Positions 11,004-21,923 of a stretch of DNA of 64,000 bases are shown here, in pieces. The stretch comes from Hypoxylon rubiginosum (lineage: Eukaryota; Ascomycota; Sordariomycetes; Xylariales; Hypoxylaceae). The notes beneath the pieces are model-generated. The model was not told the DNA's origin and made no database searches. It worked only from the letters and a program-made list of their open reading frames with translations. Position numbers and translations under genes: made by a program. The stretch spans positions 186,001-250,000 of the forward strand of contig CADCXA010000055.1 in NCBI GenBank assembly GCA_902806565.1, in the 5' to 3' direction. The first letter of the stretch is position 1. Each line of letters starts with the position of its first letter.

Positions 11004-12098
11004 CTAGAAAGGTCTCTTGTTGGGACCCGGATCCCCGTCGCGGTAGCCATGCGTCACCTCCCTGCAGAACTCGCAGAACTCCTCCGCCCGGCCCGAGCCC
11101 CCGTCCTCCCTCGGCAGCATCGCCTCGACCAGGTCCGGCCGCAGGTGCTCCTCGATCCTCGGGGGCGGGCCCGGGACGACGTGGCACCCGCTGTTGGCGA
11201 CCGTGACGTCCGCGGACAGCCCGGCGTAGAGCAGGGCGCCGGCGGCCCGCTCCGGGCCGGGGAGCAGAAGCAGGCCCTGTGCGAGGCGTCTGACGGGGAA
11301 GAAGCACCGGATGTGCCGGTAGAGGCGTGTGCCGCCGGCGGGACCCGGGTCCACCGACGCGCTGACGACGCCGTGGCGGTAGCTGAACGCGCGCGCGAAC
11401 TCGGACGCCATGAACATGTTGCCGGTCTTGGAGACGACGTAGCCGCGCCTGCGCGCCTTCTTACCGTACTTCGGCGTCGTCGGCGTCGTCGGCGGCGCGC
11501 GGACCTCGTCCATGACGACCCCCTGCGGCGGGGACTCGACCGCGGCGTCGCGGCTGCTGCTCCAGACCACGCGGACGGATCCGGGCTCCGCGGCGGCGGC
11601 GTTACTGTTGGCCGTCTTGATGAGGAGGACCTTGAGCAGCTGGGCGAGAAGGTAGGGGCCGAGGCAGTTGGTCGCGAGCTGCAGCTCGAACCCCTGGGCC
11701 GAGAGGCTGCCGGCCGGGGGCCGCATGACGCCCGCGTTGTTCCACAGCACGTGCAGCTGGCACTCCCTCGACGCGAACTCCTCGGCCGCGGCCCGCACGC
11801 TGTTGAGGTCGTCGAGGTGGAGCAGCAGGAACTCGATGCTGCCGCCGACCGTCGTCGTCGTCGGTTCCTTGGCGGCGGCGGCAGCCTTCCGGATCGCCTT
11901 GATCGCCTTCCGGCCCTTCTCCGGCGACCGTCCGGTGATGTAGACGCGGCCGCCCTTCCGGTAGAGCATCTTGGCGAGCGCGAGGCCGATGCCGGACGTG
12001 CCGCCCGTGATGAGGAACACCTTGCCATCTTGGAGTCCCACGTCCGCTTCCGTAAACGTGGGCTTCTTGGAAGAGGGCCGAGACCAATGAGCGCCCAT
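11004..12098 (-). CDS. Short-chain dehydrogenase/reductase, single exon
   Basis: A single open exon of 364 residues in the classical/extended SDR range (retinol-dehydrogenase or WWOX-like fungal SDRs). It shows the cofactor motif TGGTSGIG (residues 31-38) after a beta strand (KVFLI), the NNAGV motif, and an active-site YVVSK (Y-x-x-x-K). A proline-glycine pair (VDPGPAGGTRL) follows at the usual position. Two insertions rich in Ala and Pro/Thr (after KAIRK and after RAPP) are low-complexity. The N-terminus MGAHWSRPSSKK fits the MGxxxS pattern for N-myristoylation. The gene is very GC-rich, mostly at third positions, which produces long spurious frames in all registers. It is convergent with the carboxylesterase. 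Substrate and pathway are unknown. Confidence 0.85.
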   Translation of the reverse strand: MGAHWSRPSSKKPTFTEADVGLQDGKVFLITGGTSGIGLALAKMLYRKGGRVYITGRSPEKGRKAIKAIRKAAAAAKEPTTTTVGGSIEFLLLHLDDLNSVRAAAEEFASRECQLHVLWNNAGVMRPPAGSLSAQGFELQLATNCLGPYLLAQLLKVLLIKTANSNAAAAEPGSVRVVWSSSRDAAVESPPQGVVMDEVRAPPTTPTTPKYGKKARRRGYVVSKTGNMFMASEFARAFSYRHGVVSASVDPGPAGGTRLYRHIRCFFPVRRLAQGLLLLPGPERAAGALLYAGLSADVTVANSGCHVVPGPPPRIEEHLRPDLVEAMLPREDGGSGRAEEFCEFCREVTHGYRDGDPGPNKRPF

Positions 12099-13249
12099 CG
12101 TGTACGATGGCGACGAGGGGTGAAATCTGCTGGGATGGGATGGATATATCTGGGGTATTTATCATTACTGTGTTTCTACAGGTGTTGAAGCAAACCTCAC
12201 AGACTACCTGGTGAAGCGCCGTCATTAGATGAATGATGAGTATTAGATGATCCGGTAAGTGTTTTTTTTTTGTCTGCGAGCAATAGTACAGATCCTCCAC
12301 TAAAGGAGTTCGTATCCACTACCTCAGGTAACCCTTTTTAGTATATGTGACTTCATGCATCATACCTTGGATGTATGAGTTGCTTCTATAGCTCGTATTA
12401 ACATTCCTACTTGTGTTCAAAAAAGCCTTTGACAACAAGATATACATAAAAGGCACCTGTTTCCCGTAACGCTCATCAAAAAGATGTACGTGCTCTCCAT
12501 AGTCACTTTTGTGCCGGAAAGGCATTTTGTGCTTCCTTAGATGAGTTCGCCATGTAGAAAAAACGAAAGGGGGGTGGGGAGGGATAGAAAGGGGTAGAGG
12601 AGCAAGGAGGATAATGTTAACGTTTAAAGACTCATTAATTATCGCTACCAGGTAGGTACCTAGGTAGTTATGCTTTTCCTCCATGCCAGAGAGGCTCCTT
12701 TGATCTTTTACATTCATTTTTCTCAACTACTTCCGAGTTGAATGTCCCTAGCAAGCTCCCTCCTTACTACAAATATGGAACACACCCATACTATTTTCCA
12801 ACGACTACCTATATTTGCGTGGCAGTACAGAAATAGATCCTATTACGGCATCGTTTATTAACGTTGTACGAAGGAATCCAAGTGGCGGTGCCCTTGTGTC
12901 ATGCAGGAAGCAGACCAGCGTACCTCATATATTTTCATGTGGAGGTGTGAGGGGTGGAAATGTCCTCTGTCCTACCAATACGGAATTTAATTTTCGGTAC
13001 CAAGCCTACATGCAGTGTAACATCCATATGGCGACATATCAGTCGTCAGGTTGTCCGATATACCTATTAATAGGCAGGCCCTAGGCAACTCCCGGATGAT
13101 CTTGCTGCAGCAAGAGATCTACCGTAACACTCAATGCCCTCGGATAAGGCACCCCACTCAGGTAGGAGGTAGGTATATAGTACTAGAAGGTAGGAAGGCC
13201 AGCGCTGGCTTAATTTGCCGGGTCTCCATCCTGCTTAGGTAGCGATGCT
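12099..13249. other. Intergenic 1.15 kb, no supported gene
   Basis: The spacer between divergent SDR and membrane-protein genes. It contains the dispersed motif at 12648-12670 (CCAGGTAGGTACCTAGGTAG) and a related AGGTAGGAGGTAGGTA cluster at 13159-13175. The open frames (for example 12319-12726, minus) have no recognizable domain and no splice context, so I do not call them. Confidence 0.4.
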
Positions 13250-14743
13250 ATGTCTTCCCAGCTACTCGGTCCTATACCTCTCCCAGAGGGAGTAGAGCCC
13301 AATTTCATCGATCCTCCAAGTCGGTTGAAAAGAAACATAGTGATGCTCACGATATGCCTCACGCTTGTCACTATTATTGTGCCGATGCGAGTGTATACTC
13401 GCACTCAGATCATGAAGGCTAAACTTAGCACCAATGACTGTGGGCCTGCCTAGAATTCTTCCTTTAGCTGGATCGGTTGCTGATGTGAATAATTTAGACT
13501 TTTGTATCCTTTCTTTTGTGAGTTTCGACGTAGAAGTTGAGAGGAGGTATGCAGGTATTGGTGTGGGCTCGCTAATCCGCCTCGTAGTTTCTTACGTTCA
13601 CTTTTTCTGGCTTGATGCTTAAAGGCACGCGCGTGAATAGGCAAATATTCAATTGTGCCAAATATATATCCTGTGGCTAACGCAACTATCAGACTATTCG
13701 AAGGGAGTCGGTCGCCATGTGTGGGATACACCCCCTGAATGGATCGTGGACGCATTGAAGGTATTACTGCCCAAGCCCGAGCTGTTTCGCCTAATTAATG
13801 CTGAATCTATATCGTTACATACAGTACTTTACCGTGGCACTTATTGTGTATCTGGTCCTAGCGGCTTGTATCAAGCTCACCTTCCTTTTCTTCTATTACA
13901 GACTCTTCTCGCCCCATAGTAAGGTGACATACTTCATCTACTTTGGTGTTGTTTTTGTCATCTGTTCGAGTGTAGCTCTTGGTACGGCTACAATATTTAA
14001 CTGCACGCCGGTAGAACGAGTATGGGATCCAGCAGTTCCTGGAAAGTGCTTCGATCCGATGATTCTGTTTTACACCTCTAGTACCTTGAGTGCTGTAACG
14101 GATATTTATGTCCTTATCCTTCCAGTTGCTCCTTTATTGCGTTTGAACATGAATATGAGACGGAAATTAAGGGCACTTGCTGTGTTTGGCATAGGAACAT
14201 GGTAAGTCGATATTGATCTTTCGGAGACGGTGAATGGAATTTTGAGACTAACGCGAATGACTTCAGTGCGTGCGTGGCAAGCTTCTTTCGACTTGCAAAT
14301 ACTCACCATCTGAACGGGAACTATGATGCTACCTGGAACATGTCAGATATGATCCATTGGCAGTAAGTTGTTTCCTTGTACGCCTTATCTTATTGCCATG
14401 ACGTCTGATGATGCCTAGGACAATCGAGGTTAATACCGGTATCGTCTGCTCCTGTCTCGTATTCTTACCGGCTTTCCTAAATCGCCATCGACCTAAATCA
14501 ATCGAGTCTCTCATATCCCGCCTCTGGCCTGGCACTCTTGTCTCCACGGATGTAGAGGGTGTAAATAATTCTTCGAGCAGAAAACAAGACCCTTGGCTTA
14601 GTCACCAGAAGAAAGCCGCCTCAGAATCCGAAGATCTACTAATTTCAACACCTGGGACCAACTCTAATCCTGAAGAGTCTGAGATCCAAAGAATGAGTTC
14701 GACTTACCAAGTAACAAGGGGAGATAGCTGGCTAGATGTTTAA
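13250..14743 (+). CDS. Seven-transmembrane SAT/rhodopsin-like fungal membrane protein
   Basis: Integral membrane protein of the large fungal 'rhodopsin domain'/SAT family found near secreted and secondary-metabolite genes; the function is unknown. Proposed exons: 13250-13439, 13498-13517, 13641-13760, 13825-14201, 14267-14362 and 14419-14743, giving 375 residues. Landmarks are TM1 (RNIVMLTICLTLVTIIVPMR), the family motif GVGRHVWDTPPEW after TM2, TM3 ending in KLTFLFFYYRLFSP, the loop motif FNCTPVERVWDP with GKCF, and the last helix IVCSCLVFLPAF. The serine-rich C-terminal tail is cytosolic by family topology. Exon 2 is only 20 bases and the intron after it (13518-13640) is 123 bases. I chose this solution because it keeps the frame and gives the NDYFCILSF...YSKGVGRH spacing, but it is the weakest part of the model. 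Confidence 0.72.
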
Positions 14744-14949
14744 CAGAAGATACTTACAAGTTAGTCAGAAAATATTCGGGCTGTAGACTCATAGGTAGAT
14801 AGGATTGTCATTCTCTAGTACTATCAATTAACCCTTAGTGTTATGTCCGTATCATCCAAATCGTGAAGAAAGAAAAAGTCATAACTCGTTATATGCCTCG
14901 TATCATAGCACTATTGCCTGAAAGAATCGCCCACGTTGTGCCACGCAAA

Positions 14950-17900
14950 TCAGTAACGGTGATTATGCCGGCTGCCGAGTTGGAAGCGTCGGCCAAATCT
15001 ATCAGTGAATGGGCGAGAAACGTGCACCGCGTCCTCGTCGCTCTTCCACGCCATATTCTTCCTCATCTGGTACTGGTCCTCCACCAAATTTCTCTCCATG
15101 GCTTCATGCGGCTGTTGTTCCGCTGCTCGAGCCTCGTCGGAGGTCATGGCTCTCGAAAAGTAGCGCTGCCATACGTACTTGTCGCCTAGTCGCTTCGCCA
15201 CGTCGTTCGCTTCGTTCAAGCTGACGAGGCGACGCTTGCCGCCGACCTTGGCGAGATATTCCCCGGTAATCTGCCACGTGCGCTCCTTGCGCTTCTTCCC
15301 GGAGCGCTGGGGTTCCGTGTGGAGGAACGTCTCCGGAGACCTTTTCTCGAGCTTGGTTGCCGAGGAAGTATTGTCGTTAGGGATCGCGATCGAATCCAAG
15401 CCGTCTACCTTTGACCTGATGAAGAGATCGTAGGCGATCTCGCCAGGTGTACGACCAACTGCATTCTCGCGGTACAACAGCTCAGGCTTTTTGGCAAGGA
15501 GCACCCCAGCATGTTCTGGAAGATGGAGGATCACCGCGCTGTGGAGAACTGTGTCGCCGGAGCTGTTGAAGATCTCGAGCTCTGCGCCACCAGAGTACTC
15601 TAAGATAACATTGAGAATCTCAATGTTGCTAATATTCTCATCATCGAGACGGCTACCAGCGGGATAGCTGTGGTAGTCCCAGGTATAAGAAATCGGATTG
15701 GCGGTCTTCAGCCAAAAATGAAGAGGGGTTTCACCACCCCTAGAAAGGTTGTTTCGTTGACGGAACAAGTGAGACCTTAGATCTGGGTCAAAAAGGTTTA
15801 GCAGTTCTCGGAGCCGGGCAGGTTCGGGCTTGTTCGTCAGAGAAGCATGAATGATGTTGTTGAGCCCGTTGTCTTTTACCGACTGGTCGGCTCCCGCATC
15901 GATAAGCGTCTTCGCGAACTGGACTCTCCCTAGGAGGCAAGCTAGAAAGAGAGGAGTGTACCCTTGATCTGTCTTAGCCTCGAAAGAGGATGGACACACT
16001 CTGAGTAGGTATTCGATGAGTCGGTTAGTTTTATCCCCGGCCGGGCCCATCACCGCGCAATGGATGACAAGGTCATCTAGACACTATTAGCGAATGAAGC
16101 AAATATTGCGTATACTGTAGCATAAATGATTAGACTTACTTTGAACGCCGAGCCACTTAGCGATAGCTCTGTCAAAACCACCAGGCGCCTCATTCAGGTG
16201 TTTCAGGCGAGGGTCCTCCTTAGCGGTCTTAGACTTGCCAAACTCCAGGTAATACCGCATTGGCGCGTCGCTAACAAACCACTCAACTGATTCCAAGGAC
16301 CCATAGAGTGCGGCAGTTAGTAGTGGTGGCATTTTGCTTCCGGTAGTTTTGACCACGAGATTCCGGCCGGCCCTGGCCCAGTCTGCCCGCTTCTTCCCGT
16401 AGACACTCAACCCCTGATAGTAGCGAGGCTTCACTTTTAATTCGGTACCACTTTTCTTCACCAAGTCTTCTAAAGGAATACCGGCACCGGTTCGTCGGAT
16501 GGCACCCGCGAGCAACTCGGTCCGGCCAAGTCGTACGGCGTCCTCAAATTGGCGCTGGGGAAGCATATAGAATCGGCCTGGCTCGTCATCATCAAGTATC
16601 TTACCGGGGGAGCGAGTACTCATATCGATCAGGAAGTTGAAACCTTTGGCGTCATTCTCAGTGAGAGTATAAGTGAGAAGACTCTCATGGCGTCCTGTCT
16701 TTTGGAGCGACCCGTCACGCAAGAGGAATGTCGGAACTAGCCAGTTAAGGAATTCGCTCGCAAGGGTCTCGCTTTTGACTTGCATAGACACCTGACCAAC
16801 GTTTTCAATCGTGAACTGATCATCGATGACCTTCTTGAAAACTTCTGGCTCGTCATTGTCGTCGGAATCTGACTCCCCATTGGAATCCTCATCTTCATCT
16901 TTGTTCATGACGAAGCGCGTCGCCTTGTCAGATTTCGGCGCCCACTGAGCTTGAGCGATTTCTAGGATTGCGCTTGCCACCTCATAATGGCCGCGGAGGA
17001 ACGCCAGGGAGAAAGGGTTATTAGACTTCACGTCAGACACCGCCACCTTGAGAGGTGGTTCCTGTTTACCTGTATCCCATGAAGTCAGGGTGAGTGATTT
17101 GATGAGTGCAAGATCACCAGCCCATGCCGCTTCAAACCTTTGATAAATTAGCAATGTGAAGAAACAGTACGTGTTCAGATACTAGGTAGGTACATAGGTA
17201 CACTTACAGCTTCAGATAAGCAACCTTTCGTGCATCCGTGACGTCCGTAGTATTGCGAAATTTGAAGTCTAGGGAGTATGGCGACAGCGAATCATTCTTT
17301 GAAGGTTGGGATGCAGACTGGTCCGGATCTGGAATATCAGGGTACTGTTGTTTGAACGTCTTCGCGTCCTTAGCTTCGAGTGCTTTCTCCACTCTCTCAA
17401 GTTGTGAGATCATGTCTTCGATGGCGTGGAGCTTCTCTGTTAGCCCTTTCAGATTAGCATTCTTGGTCTTTTGCTTCTCGAATAGTTCCAGGTCTATTTT
17501 GTAGTAGTCGAGTTTCTCCTTAATGTCCGTAGAGACGAGCCAATGCTGATAGCTACCCTCTTCGAACTTCCCTAGGAACTCTGTAGTTCCAAATGGTTCC
17601 GATGGGCGCTCCTTATAGGAATCCAAATCGGTACTATAGAAGCCTGGCTTCCGTCCCGGCTCAAGAGGTTCATTCGATCCAGGTAGAGCTCCCTTGGTCT
17701 TGCGGAATTGACGAAGCAAATCACGAACAATGTCTAGTGCAGTCTGACCCTTGTTGTACCTGCGAGTATACTCGTTCCGAATGACATCATGACTCGCAAT
17801 TGTCAGCGTGTTGGGATCAGCTCCTTTCTCTAGTAATTCGATGGCACTGGAAGGTTGTAGTGACCTGACTGCCACTATTAGGGGTTGTTCAACTGAGGTA

Positions 17901-20900
17901 TCGAAGCGTTCCTTATTATACTCGTAGTCCTAATTTTGGTGTGAGTAAACGAATACAGTGCAGTCGAAGACTAAGACATAGAAAATCGAGTATGAAAATT
18001 GGGACTACTTCTCAAAGAGACATGCTCTAGAAGGAGGACAAAGTCACTTACGCGGAGCTGGTCCCCCAAGGAAACCTTCGCACTCTTCAGCCAAGAGTCA
18101 AAATCGATGGCAGGCTTCGCACCAGCTTCGAGGAGTTTAAGTACAAGGATCGGGTCGCCTTGGTCAATCGCTGTCATCAGGGGAGTTGTAGAATTGGCGT
18201 TGTACAAGTTGCCAGAAACGGCCACATGGTTGATGGCAGCCTTGAGGCCTATCTTGTCGTTCTCCCATAGGCTTTCAATCAGCTTGTGTTGACCGCTCTG
18301 GATGTATCGATGGAATGCGGTTACACCACTCGCATCAGCCTGCGAAGACGTAGCACCCAGGCCTAGTAAAGTCTCTGCCATGGGTAAAGCTTGGTCAACT
18401 GGGAGAGCTAGAGCTAAAACCAACGTGAGGATCGCAATGTTGGGATTAGAGTATGTCCCATCGCCGAACTTAACGGGTAAAAGCACATCAGAACCGAAAT
18501 CCTGACACAATAGCTTGACAACTTCGCAATGGCCCCCGAGGATTGCGAGGTGCAGAGGACTACATTTCGAGTCCCAAGCAACAATGTCGATTTTGTAGAA
18601 GTCTGGCTCGCTCTGATCATCATCGAGGATCATCACGTCCTTGTTTTCAACTTCATCGTCTTTGCTGACTTTGACGAATGATCCTGTCATGACAGACTTC
18701 GCACCATCGCCATCTTCAGACGCGGCATCAGTAAGCAGCTCTGCCTCGGAGTCGTCATCATCATCATCATCATCATCGTCGTCAGATCTGTTACCAGACT
18801 CGGCCACGTCAGACTTCTTGAGTTCGTTTGCCTGACCGTCTTGGCGCGTTGCCTGGCGAGCCTTGCGGCGTTGATCCCGTTTCTCTTCTTCCTCTTCCTC
18901 GTTGGAGGTACTTTTCTCTAGGAGAGTTTTAACCATTTCAACATTGCCGCGCGCCGCAGCTAGGTGTAGTGCAGTCCGACCATCAGCTAGGCGAGCAACG
19001 AGACGAGCACCGTGATCAACTAGACACTTGACAATTTGTGGTGTCGAGCTGATGACGGCAAGATGCAACGGAGTTCGGCCCGTGTAATCTCTCGTGTTGG
19101 GATCAGCGCCTTCTTGAGAGAGCCAGTCCTCAACATGCTCGATATCGCAGTCGACAATGGCTTGGCAGAGGCGAGCGGTATTGCCCACGTATGCCATTTC
19201 AGTCCAGTCATCCTCCGTAAGAGGGTTGAATGAGCCAATTTGCTATAGATATGTCAGTACTACGAGTGTATGTTTCGTCGAGTTCACTTACTTGTCTGCC
19301 TGGGTCGTCAATGCGAAAAGACACCTTGCCAGACACATATATCTCACTTTCCTTCTCAGCTACCTCGATCTCTTCGGGCGTCTGTGGCTTAGGACAGGCA
19401 CCGCAACAGTCGCCGATAACCTTGAACTCGTTAGATCGGGTAAAATCCTTAGTCAACATAGTGGCAACTTACATCTTCGACCCGACCGAAGAAAGCAGGG
19501 TGTCTGTGGAGATAGACCTCCCTTTCCTTGGGTTGATTCCATTCGGCATTTAGGACTAAATTTTTGTTAATTATAGACTAAGTAGATAGAGGGATGTATC
19601 ATTATTGTAACAAAGCAACAGTCCTGATGAATGGTATTGGAAATAATTTCACTTACGCAAATCTTTCGTGTAGCAAAGCTTTTCAATCTTCTTGGCGTGG
19701 AACTTGGTACCATAAGGAATGGTAAAGGTATGATAGTTAGAGACTTCGTCTTCATCGACCCACTCCGCAACTTCATCCTCGTGGAGGTCTTTGATGTTTC
19801 CCCTGAGGCGATGTTGATAGCGATTGGCAACCTGTGGTCTTCCCCGTTCTTCTCGACGTTTCCACAAATACTCATCTCTAGCATTCGTAGTAGGCAGGCG
19901 TTCCAAGACAAGTAGCCGAGCGAGCCCGAGAGTTCTCTGAAAGCTGCGTTCGAAAATAGTAGGATCGATACGAGATCGGTCCAGCTCCGGCCAGTACACT
20001 TCAAAGTTTCGGTGACTGTACTTGGAAAGACGGTTCTCGTACGAAGGACTTCTGCGACTGAGGTCAATCGGATTGACTTGGGTGATGTACGAGGCTAGGG
20101 CTCGTGGAGTGCAGTAAACCTGCTTCCCATCATAAGCAGCGCAAGAGCAATCGATGTCGAAGCCGGTCAGGATCTCCGAAACGGATTTGTACACGCGAAG
20201 GACAATCTACAAGAGAGTTAGCAGATAGCAAGAAGGGTGAATCAGATTAGTCTGACCTGAACATGACGAGTGGGATACTGGCTACCTATTGAAAAGTTAA
20301 GTCGTAGCCACGAAAACACGGGTAATGGCCTACTTACAAATGGTGATAGCATTCTTAGTCCGCACGACTGTCACTTCTGAGAGGATTGCATCACGAATAC
20401 GAGCCTCAATATCTTTGATCTTTTCAATGGCTTGTTCCTCAGTGAGGCCGTACAAGAACAGATCAACGTCGGAAGCCGGGCAGAATTGTTCGTGATAGTA
20501 TTGACGAAGTGACCTCTTGGACCGTGCAAAATACTCGGGAACCGGAAGCAGACAGTTGACAACGGACGAGCCAGCAGCAATTACATTGCTCCAGTCCATT
20601 TCAGCGAGTGAAGATTCGGAAAAGACGCCGAGGTTGTGACGAAAGTCCCGGAGGGATGTAACAACAGCCGGCGAGCCATTCGGGCGGCGCTTGTCGTCCG
20701 GAAGAGACATGATGTACCTGTCCTTCTCACTGGGCGATTCTGTTTCAAGGTTACGGGCACGGGTCTTGATATTGGGCGTGTCCTTGGTGAAAAGAGGTAA
20801 GACATTGAGATAGGGGTCATCAAGAATAGGATTGTTGCGTTCCTGAGCATAGAGCTCACGCAATTTGGCCTCGAACTTGCGGTAAGGGTCCATCAACTCG

Positions 20901-20986
20901 CTCACAGGAGTCGTAGGGTGGCTGTCAATGTAGTTTGCCAACCCATCATGGGCTACTGGCAACTTGGGAAGGTCGATGATAGCCAT
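14950..20986 (-). CDS. Very large ankyrin-repeat protein with nucleotidyltransferase-like N-terminal region
   Basis: Nine exons: 20986-20338, 20285-20257, 20206-19657, 19555-19473, 19420-19292, 19242-18052, 17929-17208, 17137-16140 and 16076-14950. The sum is 5,478 bases, 1,825 residues. Exon 2 is a 29-base microexon that bridges KNAITIC and QYPTRHVQIVLRVYK. Residues ~1-450 contain AAGSSVV (Gly139-Ser140), SDVDLFLYG (Asp173/Asp175) and GFDIDCSCAAYDG (Asp243/Asp245), then RRSPSYENRLSKYSHRNFEV. This spacing resembles the G-S...DxD...D pattern of the polymerase-beta-like nucleotidyltransferase fold. A Cys/Pro segment (CCGACPKP) follows. From ~500 onward come ankyrin repeats (GRTPLHLAVISS, GRTALHLAAARGNVEMVKTL, SPLHLAILGGHCEVVKLL, GYTPLFLACLLGRVQFAKTL, GDTVLHSAVILHLPEHAGVL). 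They are separated by acidic (DDDDDDDDD near 18,760) and coiled linkers. The ankyrin call is firm; catalytic activity is inference. Confidence 0.88.
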
Positions 20987-21923
20987 GGTTCTTGATTTCG
21001 CCTAAGAGGACAGTATATATGGATGATCAATAGGAGAGGTCGTGACAAGTTGAAATACTAAGGAAAGTCTGAGAGTCTGAGGTATATCTTCACCAAACAC
21101 CAAACGGAGATGGATTGTATTGATGCTTTATAGACAAACACAATATGGATTTCCACGCAAACGAGAGATCTTCAGGATTAGGCAGACTCGCTGGTGGTGC
21201 CACAAGACTCCTATCGCACCCTTGGTACTGACAGGAAGAATAATATGGTGCCATTTTGGGATTTGCACTACTGACGTTAGTAGAAGGTCTAGTAGACGCG
21301 CCGTAGGAACAGCTGAAGTTGCCTGGCGCGACTGGAGCCTAAGAAAACAGGGGTCTTTCAGGGGTCTTCAGTGGTTCTAAGAGGGGTTATGGTGGGGTTA
21401 CAGGGGGTTACAGGGGGTCAAGGATCTGAAGCCGAACGCGAAGTCTTGTGACTTGGTGTCTCGGCCTTTTACCTCCTCTCTCTCTCTTCTTACCCATCTA
21501 TTTCTCTTTTCATCAGCCAAACAGACTTCATGAGAATTGCATTCAATGAGTCAATCCCTCGTATTGCTTGTCTGTCAGCCTATTTCTCAGGGACCTTTCC
21601 AATGAGGACTCTGCTGCCTTTTCTTGACGTCAATTATCAGCGATCCATAGTATATACCGCTTGTTTTGATTTGCTCTCTGCGTTAATGAGCATCAAAACT
21701 TCATCGATGGGCCAATAGCAGAAGATCTGATCTTCATCCTCGCGCCGCTCTTCCTATTGCAACAGTATAATCATAGAAGCTCCATCGAGCCTTTTCCTGC
21801 CTAATCAGTCATTGAGAAAGGTCAAGACCATACGCTACGAGTCAGTCGAGTTGATACCTTTCACGTACCTAGGTATTGATTCAAGTCTTGAAAGAGACTC
21901 ATCTATCTCATCGCATAACAAAG
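20987..21923. other. Intergenic promoter region with G-run cluster and CT tract
   Basis: This 937-base spacer lies upstream of the ankyrin gene and downstream of the CorA-like gene. It holds four runs of four or five G on the plus strand (21383-21417) and a pyrimidine (CT) tract at 21463-21518 of the kind common in fungal promoters. A TACCTAGGTA motif is at 21866-21875. No coding region is supported. Confidence 0.45.
21383..21417 (+). promoter_or_regulatory. Potential G-quadruplex motif
   Basis: Four G-runs (GGGG, GGGG, GGGGG, GGGGG) start at 21383, 21394, 21403 and 21413. They are separated by loops of 7, 5 and 5 bases, two of them identical (TTACA). This meets the usual G3+N1-7 quadruplex pattern. 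It lies about 400 bases upstream of the ankyrin start codon, with the G-rich strand being that gene's template strand. Confidence 0.6.

Noticed and set aside
11049..12188. 379-codon frame opposite the SDR gene
   Set aside because: It is a product of extreme GC content at third positions. The translation is low-complexity Arg/Ala/Gly with no domain, while the minus strand shows all SDR motifs.
12319..12726. 135-codon minus-strand frame in the SDR/membrane-protein spacer
   Set aside because: No domain, no splice context, and it overlaps a dispersed motif copy.
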